A stretch of 64,000 bases of DNA from Acanthopleura granulata. Taxonomy: Eukaryota > Mollusca > Polyplacophora > Chitonida > Chitonidae. The position numbers were made by a program, and so were the translations under genes. This document shows positions 1 to 13,600 of this stretch, one piece after another. The stretch covers positions 8,540,909-8,604,908 of the forward strand of contig JABBOT010000013.1 of the NCBI GenBank assembly GCA_016165875.1, read 5' to 3'. The notes beneath the pieces are model-generated. The model was not told the origin of the DNA. It saw only the letters and a list, made by a program, of their open reading frames with translations, and searched no databases. Within the stretch, counting starts at the first letter, position 1, and every line of letters starts with the position of its first letter.

Positions 1-947
1 AACGGAAGAACGCTTTCTTTCTCTGTGCCCGCCATGCTGAATACTCTTTGCTCTCTGGTTGTTTTCAGCCAAGGAGAATGTACACTTTGTAATTTTAGCC
101 AATCGGATTAGGTCCTTTTCGTGCACGCGGACTGTCTGTCGCAGATTCTCTCCTTTCCGGCTGCAGCGTGGGCCTTTTGACATCATCGTCCTTCTGTAGG
201 TTCAAACAATCCCAATACCTTCGCAATCTAGCAAGTATACACGCCCGTTAATGGCTGTATAGTTTTAGGTATATGTGTCAAGTTCCGAGGAACTGTCAAA
301 TCAAGTCCTCGTTTTCTAGAAAACGGCAAAAGTGCGTCGGAATTGACAGAGCGAGGAAACCGGCGACAGTGCGACTCATGAAGTTGACGTATAATTTTTC
401 GGGATGGGCTAGTTCAGTTAAAATAAACGTTGAGGCCTGTTCTCAACAATTTCTGTTACTTACCAGCATCAACAGAAATTGTTGAAAATAGACCCAGCGT
501 TTAATTTAATTGAACAAGGGTTGTCTTGTTTCCCGTCATTGGTTTCCTCGGAGTTGATTAATGCATACGAGGCCGTGGTCATCCGGGCACTTCACCCGCT
601 TGAGGCAGCGGCAAGCAGACGAGGAGGAAACCAATAAGAAAATGAGCAACATTGGGCAATGTTCAGAGAGCAACAGCTGCGAAAACGAGCAAATTTCGTT
701 TCGTGGCTTTGGGAACAGTTTAGAGTGCGAAAAATCTGTGTAGTTCTTCAATCGAGCAGAGATGTGTCAGGCAGGGCTCGTTGATAGCATGCGTGTATGC
801 GTAAATTGCGAACAACTTTTCCCAAAGCACCCATCAGTGTTGAAAATCTTGCCAAAAATAAAAAAAAAATGCAACAGGCGCACAGAGATACCAAACAATT
901 TTATTTTTATATGTATCTGTCGCCTTTGCTACTAACGGGGACAGTTA

Positions 948-1177
948 CACATGTGGGACTCCAACAACAATGAAGTACATGTGGGACTCCAACAACAATG
1001 AAGTACATGCGGGACTCCAACAACAATGAAGGACTCCAACAACAATGAAGCACATGTGGGACTCCAACAACAATGAAGTACATGCGGGACTCCAACAACA
1101 ATGAAGTACATGTGGGACTCCAACAACAATGAAGCACATGCGGGACTCCAACAACAATGATGCACATGTTGGACTCA
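948..1177. repeat. 28-bp minisatellite, about 8 copies
   Basis: Tandem unit of 28 bp built on acatgYgggactccaacaac plus aatgaagt. Copies alternate at a C/T and at a T/C position, and one internal copy near 1030 has lost about 9 bases. Because 28 is not a multiple of three, all three minus-strand frames stay open, giving apparent repeat peptides (SLLLESxMYFIVVGVPHVLHCC-like) that are not a gene. The array lies upstream of the first coding exon of EEF1D. Confidence 0.9.
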
Positions 1178-1424
1178 ACCATCTTCATTTCCCGGCCAAA
1201 TAAAAACCTGTGATCTCTGCCACATCTTTGCAGTGGTTTCTGATGACAGATATACTTTTGTAATTTGCACGGTTGAATTGGTAGCAGTAGAGCTAAGCTT
1301 AAAAGTGCATCTTTTTGCTGGACCCATGGGCATTTAAACTTGATTCATGCAAGTGACAATATGGTGGCCAGTTAAGGTGAGCGAAGGGGAGATACATACA
1401 TTGCACTCATAGCGCTGTAACAAT

Positions 1425-1504
1425 GAGGCCACGATCAAAAATATGTTTGTTAAGGGTGAGTAACCCGACTGACCCTCCAACAAATAATTTTTGAACGATG
1501 GCCT
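1425..1504. mobile_element. Short MITE-like inverted-repeat element (family M1)
   Basis: The left end gaggccacgatcaaaaat is the near-reverse complement of the right end atttttgaacgatggcctc, giving an 80-bp element. Inside are sequences like taacccgactgaccctccaa, shared with the element at 15586-15851. This looks like an internally deleted member of that family. No coding capacity. Confidence 0.6.
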
Positions 1505-1629
1505 CATGTAGTTTTATTTGCCATGGGTAAAATGACAAGATATCACACCTGCAAGTGTTCTAAAATTGAAAGCTGGAGATTTATGGCTGTTTTATGGCTT
1601 TATTTTTTTACAGAGAATCCACCATAATC

Positions 1630-4600
1630 ATGACAAACCACCCCTTGATGCAAGAAAGTGTGTGGCTGGACCAGTCCAAATTTGAAGATGCTGAGAGAAT
1701 GTACCAAGAGTCATTGGCAGGAACAGGGGGATCTCAAAGGGTAAGATGTGTAGGGTGCAAGGGTAGATGTATGAGAGACTAAGTACTGCATGTGATTTAT
1801 CACACTTTAAATTTGATCGAATTGAGATGTGTTTCTACTCCTATTCAGAAGATGTTTTGGTCAGAAAGCTGTGACTGCCTTGTGCCTTGTCATTTTCTGT
1901 ACCCAGCTGCAGCTTCAAGTTACTAACTTTTAAGCAGTTTTGGCATTTTTAAAAAAAAAAAAATTGCAATGTTGTTTTCCGTTGCTTCATGTGTACATTA
2001 ATAAATGTTTACTTGTGACTTAATTACGACGTGAGATTTACCCCGTTAATTGTCAACTAAACATCCATTAGTTGGAAATTTAATAAAAATGAATTATTGA
2101 CAGAGAAGTATTTTTGGTAAGTTTAGATGAGAAATATTGCCTAGTGTTGAACGTAAGACCATCGTAAAAAAATTCTGTGTAGCACACAATGCAACTCTAT
2201 CACAAAAAATAGGACCTTGCTAATGGAATAGATAATGATTTTAAAGAAATTAAAGTGGATAGAAAAATAAAAAAAAACAAACTCCAGCTGAAGCCCAATA
2301 AAAGACTTCAGAGTACCCATAACACACATATTTTCAGTGGTGGCCTAAGCCTTGAAGTTTGAACTCTTGATTTGTTATTCTCATTCCTCTAATCTTCAGA
2401 TATTCTGGTGCACATGAAGTAATTTTTGTGTACACATACAAGTGACGTGAAAGATTTTATTTCTGTCAAACATATTCACAACTTCACGATCTCACCAGGG
2501 AGCTAAATATTCAGGATTACTATAGTTTATCAACCATTTTACTAACGCTGCGCAATGACCCGAAGTCTCCCACCAATGCGGTCGCTGTGAGTTCAAGCCC
2601 AGCTCATGCTGGCTTCCTCTCCGGTCGTATGTGGGAAGGTCTGCCAGCATCCTGCAGATGGTCTTGGGTTTCCCCTGGGCTCTGCCCGGTTTCCTCCCAC
2701 AGTGATGCTGGCCGCCGTCGTATAAGTGCAATATTCTTGAATACGGCGTAAAACACCAATCAAATAAATAAATAAATCAACCATTTTACGAGAAAGAAAG
2801 AGACTATAAAGTAAAAATGCATCTACGTATATCTTTATATATAATAATGTTTCTTGTGAAAGGTTTTGGGATTGGTGACACAGCTGCCTTACTTTTTAAC
2901 AACATTGCGACTTACGGATGACTGAAATGCAAATGTATAGAGTATTTGATAAGCTTGGCAAGAAGAAAGATAACTGTGCAGGGTGATACAGATGGTCATC
3001 TAAGATGGTGTTAGCAAATGCATTTTTAATGATGACTTAATATTTAACTCATTAAGGCTAGAAAATGGGATGGAACTGTGAATCCTCAGCGGATGGTGGA
3101 TAGGCAGGCCAGTACAAACGCTGTTGTTGTCTGGGTTCTGTTTGTCTGTTTGTTTTGTTTTTTTTTTGTTTTGTTTTTTTTTGGTGATGAAGTTCATACA
3201 TTTTCTTCATGTGTGTCTTGTTTTTGACGTTTTAAATGAAAGTTCGTCAGCTGAATGCTTTACTATTCACATAACTCGTGAAGACATAGCACATGTAACT
3301 GCCAGCTCTTGCAATAAGTACCTGGATGCTTGTTTGACCGGTGTGGCACCGCTGGACTTCTGTCTCTTTAGCTTAATGATGTTGTTATGCACTGTGCTAT
3401 GTCTGGCATACAGTATGCGTAACGCGCTTATATTTCACCCTGTCATGCATGTATATAAACTTCTCTGCAATCAATCCCAGTTGTAATATTGTAACAGAAG
3501 TGGGAAGAGGGTAGCGTTATGCTTGTTACAGCGCCACAGGGCGCCTTGTATTTCATGTACTGTGTCTAGCCTAAAGTTGGAGAAGAGTAAAGGGACATCT
3601 TTGTGCCATTCCGGCTGTAAATGAAATGCCGTCAAGAAATAACATAAAGTTAGAAATCATCAATCTTAACCTCAATCCCTCTATGCTTCAGATTAGGGTT
3701 TGAAATTTATTATTTGGTTAGGTCTGAATGTTCTATGGATAAAAATTAAGTAATTAATTATTAAAACAAATTCACACCTCCATCCAGTGGTGAATGTAAA
3801 CTGGTTTTGGTGTGATAATTAATTGTACATTTAACATATACATGTAATTGGCCGTGAAGCTCCAACAAATCATTCAGGGGTAATAACCCCACCTCACATA
3901 CCGGTTACCCTATAGCTTACACCATTGTAGAATTCTTATCAAACTTTGCCCACCCTAACCAGCTGCCGTTCTGTTCCTATTACATTTATTCAGATTATTT
4001 TGTCATTTTTTTTGTCAATTTCCATATAGCTGTTTTTCTCCTGCCTACTTTCATTCAGCTTCGGTTTAGCGCAATTGTTAATGTACCACAGCTTTGCCAT
4101 TTATGTTTATTTTGCTTCTGAATGTAACTCAATGCTATATATACATATATGAGCTCAGCAGTTGCCAATTGAGTCATGTTAATTGGCTCTCCATAAGAAA
4201 CAAAAACATTACTTGCCCTTGATGAGTAAAGTAGCAACTTCAATGGTAACTTTAATGGTAGCTTTGTTAGCATTCGGTCAGGTCTGCTGTGAGAACACCA
4301 GGGGCTTTTTTTTTAGATAAATATCTTTTATTGAATTCAGTTTGAAAAATACTAAAACTGAATTTTTTTCTGCGTGCCTGTAGTGTGTAATTCCCCAAAA
4401 TAACCAAGATACTCAATTTAATTTGAAAAACTCAGTGTCAAAATATGCCAAAAACTCAATTTACACTCGTTTCTTATCGGGGTTACCTTGAAGACACTTC
4501 TGTGATACGACCAAGTAAAATTTGTTGAAGACGTTTTGTTAGAGACATTAAATCCCAGGATTAAAATCCAGCTCACCTGGCACTGCTGTGTCTTTAAATC

Positions 4601-7600
4601 AGGGAGTGCAAATGAAAACAAGATGTTTGTCAGATATCATATCATATTATATAAAATAGATATATTGAATATATTCTCAGATATTGGACGTGTGCATTCT
4701 TTCAATCTGTAGATTCTTAAGTAGGTTTCTTTTCGTAAGTCAATGTAATAGAGACTAGGATGATTTTTTTTGTGTTGAGTTACTTGTATACATCTTTAAA
4801 AGAAAAATACAGATTCAGTTAGTGTGATTGAAGATAAGGGGAATATAAAACTGAGAAAGGAGGGGCAGGGGAGAGAAAGCTTTAGCTCTAACTGCCAATT
4901 TTCCCTTATTTTACATGGCATACTAAAAAAAATGAAGGACATATGTGCCTTATGGCAGTTTTGTGTACATAAATATATATATCAGACAAGTGTATTATAT
5001 TGCATTTGTCATTTCCTGTACAAAATGCCGTGCAAAGTTTGCTTACTCCTTTGGCTGCTTGCTTACTTGCAAAGCCATAGCCTATATGCAAGTTTTAAAA
5101 ATTACAAGTAGTTATGTACATATGCAGTGTAAAGTCAATGAGCTTAATTAAAGTAAAACATCTTTTCTCTGATATACCTAGTATATGCCTGTGTCCATCA
5201 TTTTAGACCATTTAGATCACAGTTGCACAACTTTAATAGTATATAGTGTTTTGTTACTTATGGATTTGATTGTTGTGCAGTGCAATTCTCAAGGATTGTT
5301 CGCTACATGTTAAAGACCGCAGTCTGCTTCATTGGGTAGAGAATTATACCAAAAATAAATCTGCACCCTCAGGTCTCTGACACACCTAGCTTTAAAGCCA
5401 TGGCCGAACTGGAGACAATTCAGTTCGAGTTGCCGGGCAACCTCATTGGTGCTTTGCCACTCGGATGCATGAAGAAAAACGCAAATGATCCAGCTATTTT
5501 AAAGGACTTTGTTTTTTTCTGTGTGTTCATGTTAAGAAAATTTTATATTGAGGCATTACTGAGATTAATATCCAGACTCAACTCAGTCATACTTTGTTCC
5601 TTGTGGACAGGTAGTTCTGTCTGAATAATATGTAAATGAGGTGTAGATTTAATGGCAAGTACTGGACGGTTTTGAAACAAAAATATAACAACATGTGAAG
5701 GAAATTCTGATGTTTCCCCTCGATGTAGATAGTCAACGAAATTAATATTGAGTATCATTTTTTATGCGGTGCTTCTTGAAAGAAATAATTTCAAATATCC
5801 TATTTCTGGATAGAAATTCATGTTTCTCTTTAATACATATATAAGCAGTGGATAAAATTAATGTTTGGCCTGATTTCTTACATTCCATTTTTCATTACAA
5901 AATCTTACACCTGGGCATACACATAAGTTATAGTGTTTCCTCTTTATGTAATGTATAAAAAATATGTATATATATATAGTTGATAAATCTAAATGTGCTG
6001 GTTCATATCTTACAGTATTTTCTTTTCATGCGAATATAATTATTAAATCTACTATAATCTGGAATAGTTTTTCTGCAAACTTTTCCTGAGTGTAGGTTTT
6101 ATCATTTTTCTAGGGAGGGGGCCATGCCAGCAATCTTGTTAATGAAATTGTTCAAGCCCGCCAGAAAATACAAAAAGCCTTGACAACACCAGTGAGTAAA
6201 TGAAATTACTTCTCATTTTCATGTTGTGCATTCATTTTTTTTTTTTTGCCTTTAGGTTTTATTATCTGTTTTATGGGGTTTCATTTCATATATTATTATA
6301 GTAACTTTATCTTTTTCTTATCTTTTGGAAAATTACTCTTACTCAACTTGATCAGTAGAAGGCCAGTAATTCTGAGCTTGGATTCTCTGTCTGATGTTTT
6401 GTCTATGTGTATTTGAGATTTTTTTTTTTCATTAGAACAGTGATTTTTTTTCTATTTTCTGATATTATCTTGTTGCTTTTCCACTTAAAGATACTTACTT
6501 GAAGATGTGTAGCTAATGGAATTTTCGCATGGAGCCCTCCCCTATCTTTCAAAGACACTAGCTGTTCATTTCATTTTTAATTTAGTTTTTGTTTGTTTTT
6601 GATTTATATTTATTGTATATTTATATATATTCTGTTTATTATTTATACTTTAACAATGCCATGATTTAGTGAATTGAAAGAAGTTTTGAGCAATGTTTTG
6701 GCTTGCAGGCCTTCAAAGACCTGTGAGTAGCGTGACGTTGTAGCAGTATACATGACATCTAGGATGACGTCTTGTCTTCTTGCATGACGTCTTATGTTGT
6801 GTATATTCTACCACATGCATCTCTTGTACATTTCATGTTTCTTAAAGATGCAAGATTCGTAAATTTGTAATTTGTTCAAGAATTTGTAAAGGCACTTGCA
6901 GTCTGTTAGTTCATCAGGAATTTATACATATGTATGATTTAGCACACTTTTGTTCTTCTTTTCGACCCAGGTGCGTGCTAATCAGTAATCACACTCCTTT
7001 CTGAGGCTCAGGAGTGTGCGATTTCCACTCCTGAATTCGACTTATTCCTCAAACTCGAACACCTCTTAAGATTCCGTTTCAGAAGTGGAAGGGTGATATT
7101 ACACTCTTCACATCTCATAATAGAAGGGCCTCCGTGACTCAATCAGTATCGCAGCGTAATGACCCAGAAAGCCTCCCACCATGCGGTCGCTGTGTGTTCA
7201 AGTCCAGCCCATTCTGGCTTCCTCTCCGGCCGTACGTGGGAAGGTCTGCCAGTAAACTGTGGGTTGTCATGGGTTTCCGCCGGACTCTGCCCAGTTTCCT
7301 CCCACCATAATGCTGGCCGCCTTCGAATGAGTGAAATATTCCTGAGTACGGCATAGAACACCAATCAAATAAATAAATAAGTCTCATAACAGAAGGCCTT
7401 CCAGAGGCATTCCCAGTTTAAAGCAAACACTTACATATTCATCAGGGATTTGTAAGATCCTTTGGGGATTCCTAGTTTCATCACAGGTTCATTGATCAGT
7501 TTCAACATATACTGTACATGTGGTACATGTATTTCATCCAGGATTCATGTAATTATGAGGAATTTCGTCATTTATTTGTGGATTTACCACTGATTTATGA

Positions 7601-10600
7601 AATTCCAAAGTTTCTGAGCATGGTGAAACAAAAATAAAAAAATAGTGAGCATGTCCTGCTGATTTTTTCGGACAGCTTTGTAAAGAGGAAAAGAGCCTTC
7701 AGTTTCAAGGTTTATTTTATGATAACAATTGATCGTCTTAACGGATATAGACAATATGGCCAACACACATGTATAATGGAAAACATTTAAGGTGCATGTT
7801 GTCTCTCTGTATGTGAGCTTTATGGTATTACCACTGCATGTATATCTACAGAATCGCTCAGTTGAAAGAGTTGCCCATTTTTTTTTTTATTTATTTCAAA
7901 CACCATACAATACCTAAAATTTCAGTCCTGACTAAGTTGCTCATTTTTCCTGAAAACTCTTCTGTTGACTACAGAGAAGTGTTTCTGGGTTTTTCGGAAG
8001 GTAGGATGACATTCTGCTGGAAAATGTAAACTGCAGCCCCAAACATCACATGTCATGACATTAAGTATTACACTTTTGTAACAGTAAAAATGCCCATTTC
8101 TGGACAAAATCTTAGGTCATTCAGGTACTTCTAACTTATATTTCTATACCATGGGACCCAGTGCATGTGTTTTGGAGGATTTTTTTCTTTTATTTTAATC
8201 ATATTTTTTGTCACAGTATATTATGGATGTGAAACAAGCTTAACTTGGTTATTTCTCCTGTATTTGCAGGTGCTCTCCTACCAGGTAATTTGAGTCAGTA
8301 AATGTGCCTTTTTATTGTTTCAGCCATGGGTTGTTGCCCTGCGTGTTGTCAGTATGTTTTTTGTTTTTTTTTTAGCTGCCCAGGTTGTTTTTTGCTGTGT
8401 GATTTCAAATCTCTGTTTTTCTTTGATTGAAAAAAATGAAAGATTTTCACATTCTCTTTGTAGTGAAAATCCCAACGTTACATAGAAGAGATTTTATTAC
8501 ATTTTTCCCATCAATTTTCTTTCTTTTTATTTCCACATGTGTATTGTACTACTGTAGTCGTTTCTTTGCACAGTATTTATGGCATCAGTGGCACATTTGT
8601 AATGGTACAAATTCTTGCTCATGAGAAATACTTATCTAAACATCCTGTATGCCAAAGCGATTTGTCAGCCACTTGTATTCTCTGTTGATTGACAATCATC
8701 TAAGATTGGTCGGCCAACCCTAAGACATCTTATAGAAAGAAAAATACATGTATACTATTCATCCGTATTAGGTCACATCTGCAAAGACATACAAAATAGT
8801 AGAACATGTGTGAAGTTCCGAAGAAATTACCCAATTGTTCAAAAGTGAATTAAATTTGTAGCTGTATCTTAAACACCATTTCTCTCTTCATCTTAATGTT
8901 AAATGCAGCAAGCCTTAAAATGGAGATAAACCATGTGACATAGTCAGTGCCATTTTTGTTTTGTTTTTTTTTAATTTTTACTTCAACACAAAAAGCATTT
9001 ATAGTGGGATAAAATATGGTTGCCCTTCAGGACTACATCACACCACTTCTTCATAAGAATTTCCCCCATTTGTTCACAGAACATTTTGAAAATATTTATA
9101 TTTTCGACAAAATCATCATTTCACCTGAAGTTACCAATTTTCAAGAAAAGCATTTTGCTTGATTATGATTGGTTCTTCCACATGAAGCCACTTACCCTAA
9201 TTCTTCAACCTTTTCGCATATGAAAGAGTAACTTTCAGTGCAATATTTGCACATTTGGTTTTGCAGACAACTACATTGGCTGGATTGACCAGTTTCAGGG
9301 CTTCACAAAAAGTGTAATATCATCAGTCAACACAGAATAATGTCTTTAGCGAATGCTTGAATAAACACCTTGCAAACATGCGAAAACGTTGAAGAATTAC
9401 AGTATGAGTTTTTTTCTGAAGTTCAGTCAATTGCTTATCAGAAATATCATTTTAAGACCTTTTTGTGCTAGTGAATGTACAATTTCAAATATTAAATTTC
9501 AGGTGAAATCCAGGACCTTAGACTTACGGGTAGTAGGATTCTGATTAGTCTTAAACTGATTTTAGGTCCTCAAAATAATGTGGAACACTTCGTGATAAAT
9601 GTAATCCCAAAAGCCCACCGTAGAAAATAGTTCCTGTGTGGAATGTCTTGACAAGAATAAAAGATGTAGGAGAGTAACTTGAAGTGTTTTGGAGGCTTAG
9701 TTCGTGGTGCAATTCATTTGAGCGACACAAGATATTTAAATTTATGTAGACTCGTACACTTTAATACATGTAGATCTGTGTTTGCTGTAGTTTCATTTCC
9801 CGTGAATGAAACATTTATATTTATATTACGGTCAAATGTTCTTGAGGCTGTAAATGCATGATGTCCTATGTAGCTATATGATAGGATATGATATGATAAA
9901 GGGCAAGTTCCTGCTGTGTATTTGTGGCATTAATAACTGTTACACATGTAGTAGGAAGGGCAGAGGGAAACAATGTAGGGGTTTTCGAGTTAGAACTCTT
10001 TTGTTGCAGAACGTAAAAAAAAAAAAGAGTTCAGCTGTCATGTGACTTGTCAAAAATGTCAGGCAATTTTGTTGATTTTAATCTACCGATGACCTGTCTC
10101 GCCATGTTAGGGAGGCACAAACGACCTCTTCTTCAATGAGGAGAATTAAAATTAAATTAAAAAATAAAAAACTTAAATTAAAAAAACTTCTAGCTCCGTA
10201 ATTCTCCTTATCGTATGTCTAGTCTAAATCCCTTTTTTTAAAAACTTTTCTTAGACGCCCATGTTAAAGTAAATGTAATCAGAAATAGTTGCCTAACATT
10301 TTTGACAGGTCACATTGTAGTGTAGGGCCATTCTTGCCTTTAGCAATGAAAGAGTTCGAACTCGAAACTCCCTTGTGAAAGTTTGGACCCCGTATGTCAG
10401 TCATCCTGCTGACTTTCCAGACCTCCTTGAACATGGTTCATTAAATTGAATCGATACCTGGTACATAAAAGGTTACAGTTCACATGCAGCACTCAGAAAA
10501 TGGCAAAAAAAAAAAAAACTACCACTGTTTTTATCCAAATTTGGACATCTAATAGTTTGTTTTTTTGTTCTAAATGATTCATTGTGTTCAGTTGAAGCTT

Positions 10601-13600
10601 AATTCATAGCGTAACCATAACAAGTTACAGGTCCTGTGTGAATGTGTGGCTGTTTCATCCATATTCCACAAAACTATGACCATTTCTGTCTCTGGTAGAC
10701 GTGAACACTTGTAGCTATTAATTATTTGGTGACTCAAACCTGTAAGGGAAGTGCACTACTTCCAGAATGCTTATTAAATTAGGGAATTCCCTGACCCGGT
10801 CAGCGATGATCACCACGCAGACTGTCCTCTCGGCTCCTGATCAGTCACCCTGCAGTCATGGAGTTGCTGGCATGTTTCTAACCAACAAAGATTTGTGCCG
10901 TAGAGGACTACCCTGGGTGCTGGGTTTTCTCAATGCCTAAATGCAGCCACAGTCATACATCGTAAAAGTGAAGACTGTAAACGATCCATAGTCCCATCAT
11001 CAGGGCCCGCTTGCACAAAACTTCGTAAATCAGTTTTTCATAACTTTTCTTGTTAATCACGTCACCAAATGAGGATATAACCCAGGCATCTTTTACTGAA
11101 AAAACGTACCAGAAATACGACTGACGAGATTTTGTGAAAGCAACCTCTGACATACATGCACAACAGTTGTGGCTGAATGTGCAGGATTTGATTTGTGTGT
11201 TATAAAAATAATATGTGTTATGAAAATAATAATCCATTTTGTTTTATGGTGTAATCTGATTAAACACTGTAACTTGGAAAATGACAGGCATGCGTTTCGC
11301 ACTCCCACGCCTAGTACACACTTCTAAAGCAAAATGTAGGTGCGCTAGTAGCACACACCTGAAATAATGAAGAGAATGTGGGGAGTGGGAATCTTAAGTG
11401 TGCAAATCACACTCCGGGTCTTCAGCAACAGGTGTGATGAGTGTGCAAATCACACTCCGGGTCTTCAGCAACAGGTGTGATAAGTGTGCAAATCACACTC
11501 CGGGTCTTCAGCAAGAGGTGTGCTGAGTGTGCAAATCACACTTCGGGTCTTCAGCAAGAGGTGTGATAAGTGTGCAAATCACACTTCGGGTCTTCAGCAA
11601 CAGGTGTGATAACCCCAGTTTTGCTCAAAAACAAAAAAACCAAAAACAAAGGCGTAAAATGAAAGTTGCAGGTTTGGCTTGATTGTGAAAAGTGCTTTTG
11701 ATGTGAGAAAAGCATTTTGAGATTCATTTGGAAAGCAGGTTGATGTGCTACTGACAGAATGTATGTTTCTTTAAAACGAGTAATACTCGATAATATCAAT
11801 TTGCCTCTAGAAATATACTTTTTATCGGAGTAAATTTTCAGGTCATTGGTATTTGACCGAAGTGTAAATTACATTGTGCATGTACCTGTAATCCAGGTTT
11901 TTGGGACCTTGTTGCTTAGCTGGCACATTTTTTGATGGACAGGGTGGTTCTGGAGCGGTGGACGGTGCCGTCTTAGATAGACTGTCTCTGTTAGAGAAAG
12001 AAAACAAAGATTTGAAAGAAGGTCAGTAAAATATTGCATGTTGTGAGAAAAAATGATCAGAAATTTGCACCTGTAATAGAATAATTCACAAAGGTGATGC
12101 ATGAGTGTGTTAGTTATATTTACATAAAAATCAAGTCGACTAAAGAAGTCTTTCCCATGTCAGAAATCTACCACGCCAGGGTTTCTTGAAGAGCACTTAC
12201 CCTAAATTATCTAAAATTTCGTTCATGACTCATTTTTTCAGATTTATGGTGTTCTGTTGATTGTAGGGAATTGTTTTTTTAGGTTTGTTTGGAAGGTATG
12301 ATGATATCCAACTGCAACAGCAACAAATTCAATAATTTATGAGAACTATTTACCTCTAAAAATGCACTTTTGGACGAAATTTTAGGTCATTTACAGTAGC
12401 ATAGTAAATCTTAGTAGATGCTTCCTGAGAACTGCTTAGGAATGTATCTGCTGCCTGTAATACACATGAAATATTCTCTAGTGTTGCATTAAACCTCAGT
12501 CCGTCTAATAACCAGTAAATCTTCCCAACAGTCACACAAGATCTGAGGAATTTAGTGCTGAAATTAGAAGGTAGAGTTGCCTCCCTGGCGAAAGGGGCAG
12601 GTGTCGTCAGCGGCAATACAACAACAACAACAAACAGCAAACCGGCAGCTGATGATGAAGATGATGATGATGATGATTTTGATCCATTTGCGGATGACCC
12701 AGAGGTGAGCGAACGGACGCTGTGTCGGTTCCAAACATGATGGTTATGACCATCACTGATCATGAATAGTAAACTAATGCATAGTTCTTTTGTCGGACAG
12801 TTGCTCCCTGAAATTGAGGTTGCTGGTTCAAATCCAGTCCTTTCTCTCTTTCTTTCTTTTCTTTTCGCCCGCCGGGTAGAGCATCCGCATTCAGACGGGG
12901 AGATCTGGGTTCAAACCTGGGTCGGGTCATACCAAAGACTTTAAAAAAATGGTACATCCTGCTTCCTCGCTAGGCACTCAGCAATAAGAGTATAGAGGGT
13001 GGACTTGTCAGCCCGGTGTCAGTATCATGTGACTTGGTGAGGGGGCTTGTTGGGTGTCTTCAGCAAGTCGTCTCAGTGAGGCAGCACCAGATAAAAGATA
13101 CGGTGGAAATCCGTCCTGCACCAAGGAGACACTGCCTTCCTATAAATGAAATATTCTTGAGTAGGGTGTTAAACAATAAGCATTCATTCATTCATTCTTT
13201 TCTTTTCTTCAAATTTATCAATCTTTTTCAATCACGTAAATTAATAAATAGATAAATAAGTACATAACTGTATTCTGACGCAAAGTCTAGAAGTTCACTA
13301 GAAGTTTTCCCATTGGCTCTTAAAAGTACTGGATTTTATTTTTTGAAAGGTTTTCCAGATTCTGATAGTCATGTTTGGAAAAAACCTTGAAAGATTTGGA
13401 AAACATTGGCCCATGAAGGATTTGGAAAACATACGCCCTTGAAAAATTCGGAAAACATTGGCCCATGAAGGATTTGGAAAACATAGGCCCTTGAAAAATT
13501 TGGAAAACAGTGGCCCTTGAAAAATTTGGAAAACATTGGCCCATGAAGGATTTGGAAAACATAGGCCCTTGAAAAATTTGGAAAACATTGGCCCATGAAG

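Larger units (their letters stand above)
1..1613. other. Upstream region of EEF1D with no assignable gene
   Basis: The first 750 bases have a higher GC content than the following introns and contain short open frames on both strands (about 60-70 codons) that I do not recognise. The promoter and untranslated first exon of EEF1D are likely here. A pyrimidine-rich stretch near 150 (ctcctttccgg) could be a TOP-type start, but no donor site can be singled out. From 948 the stretch is occupied by a minisatellite and from 1425 by a short inverted-repeat element. Confidence 0.4.

Noticed and set aside
907..1188. Three overlapping minus-strand repeat ORFs
   Set aside because: 28-bp minisatellite cycling through all frames.
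5400..5624. 74-codon plus ORF starting [14 protein letters not shown] in EEF1D intron 1
   Set aside because: The first 35 codons look somewhat coding-like, but I recognise no family, there is no good splice context, and the rest is AT-rich intron-like; could be a repeat fragment.
7159..7356. Recurrent ORFs of 60-80 codons with [18 protein letters not shown] or [13 protein letters not shown] peptides (here, 2492, 14105, 16941, 27927, 38179, 56081 and others)
   Set aside because: Translations of the S1 SINE on either strand, not genes.
12356..12763. 135-codon minus-strand ORF opposite EEF1D exon 4
   Set aside because: Antisense shadow of the acidic (GAT)n coding stretch.
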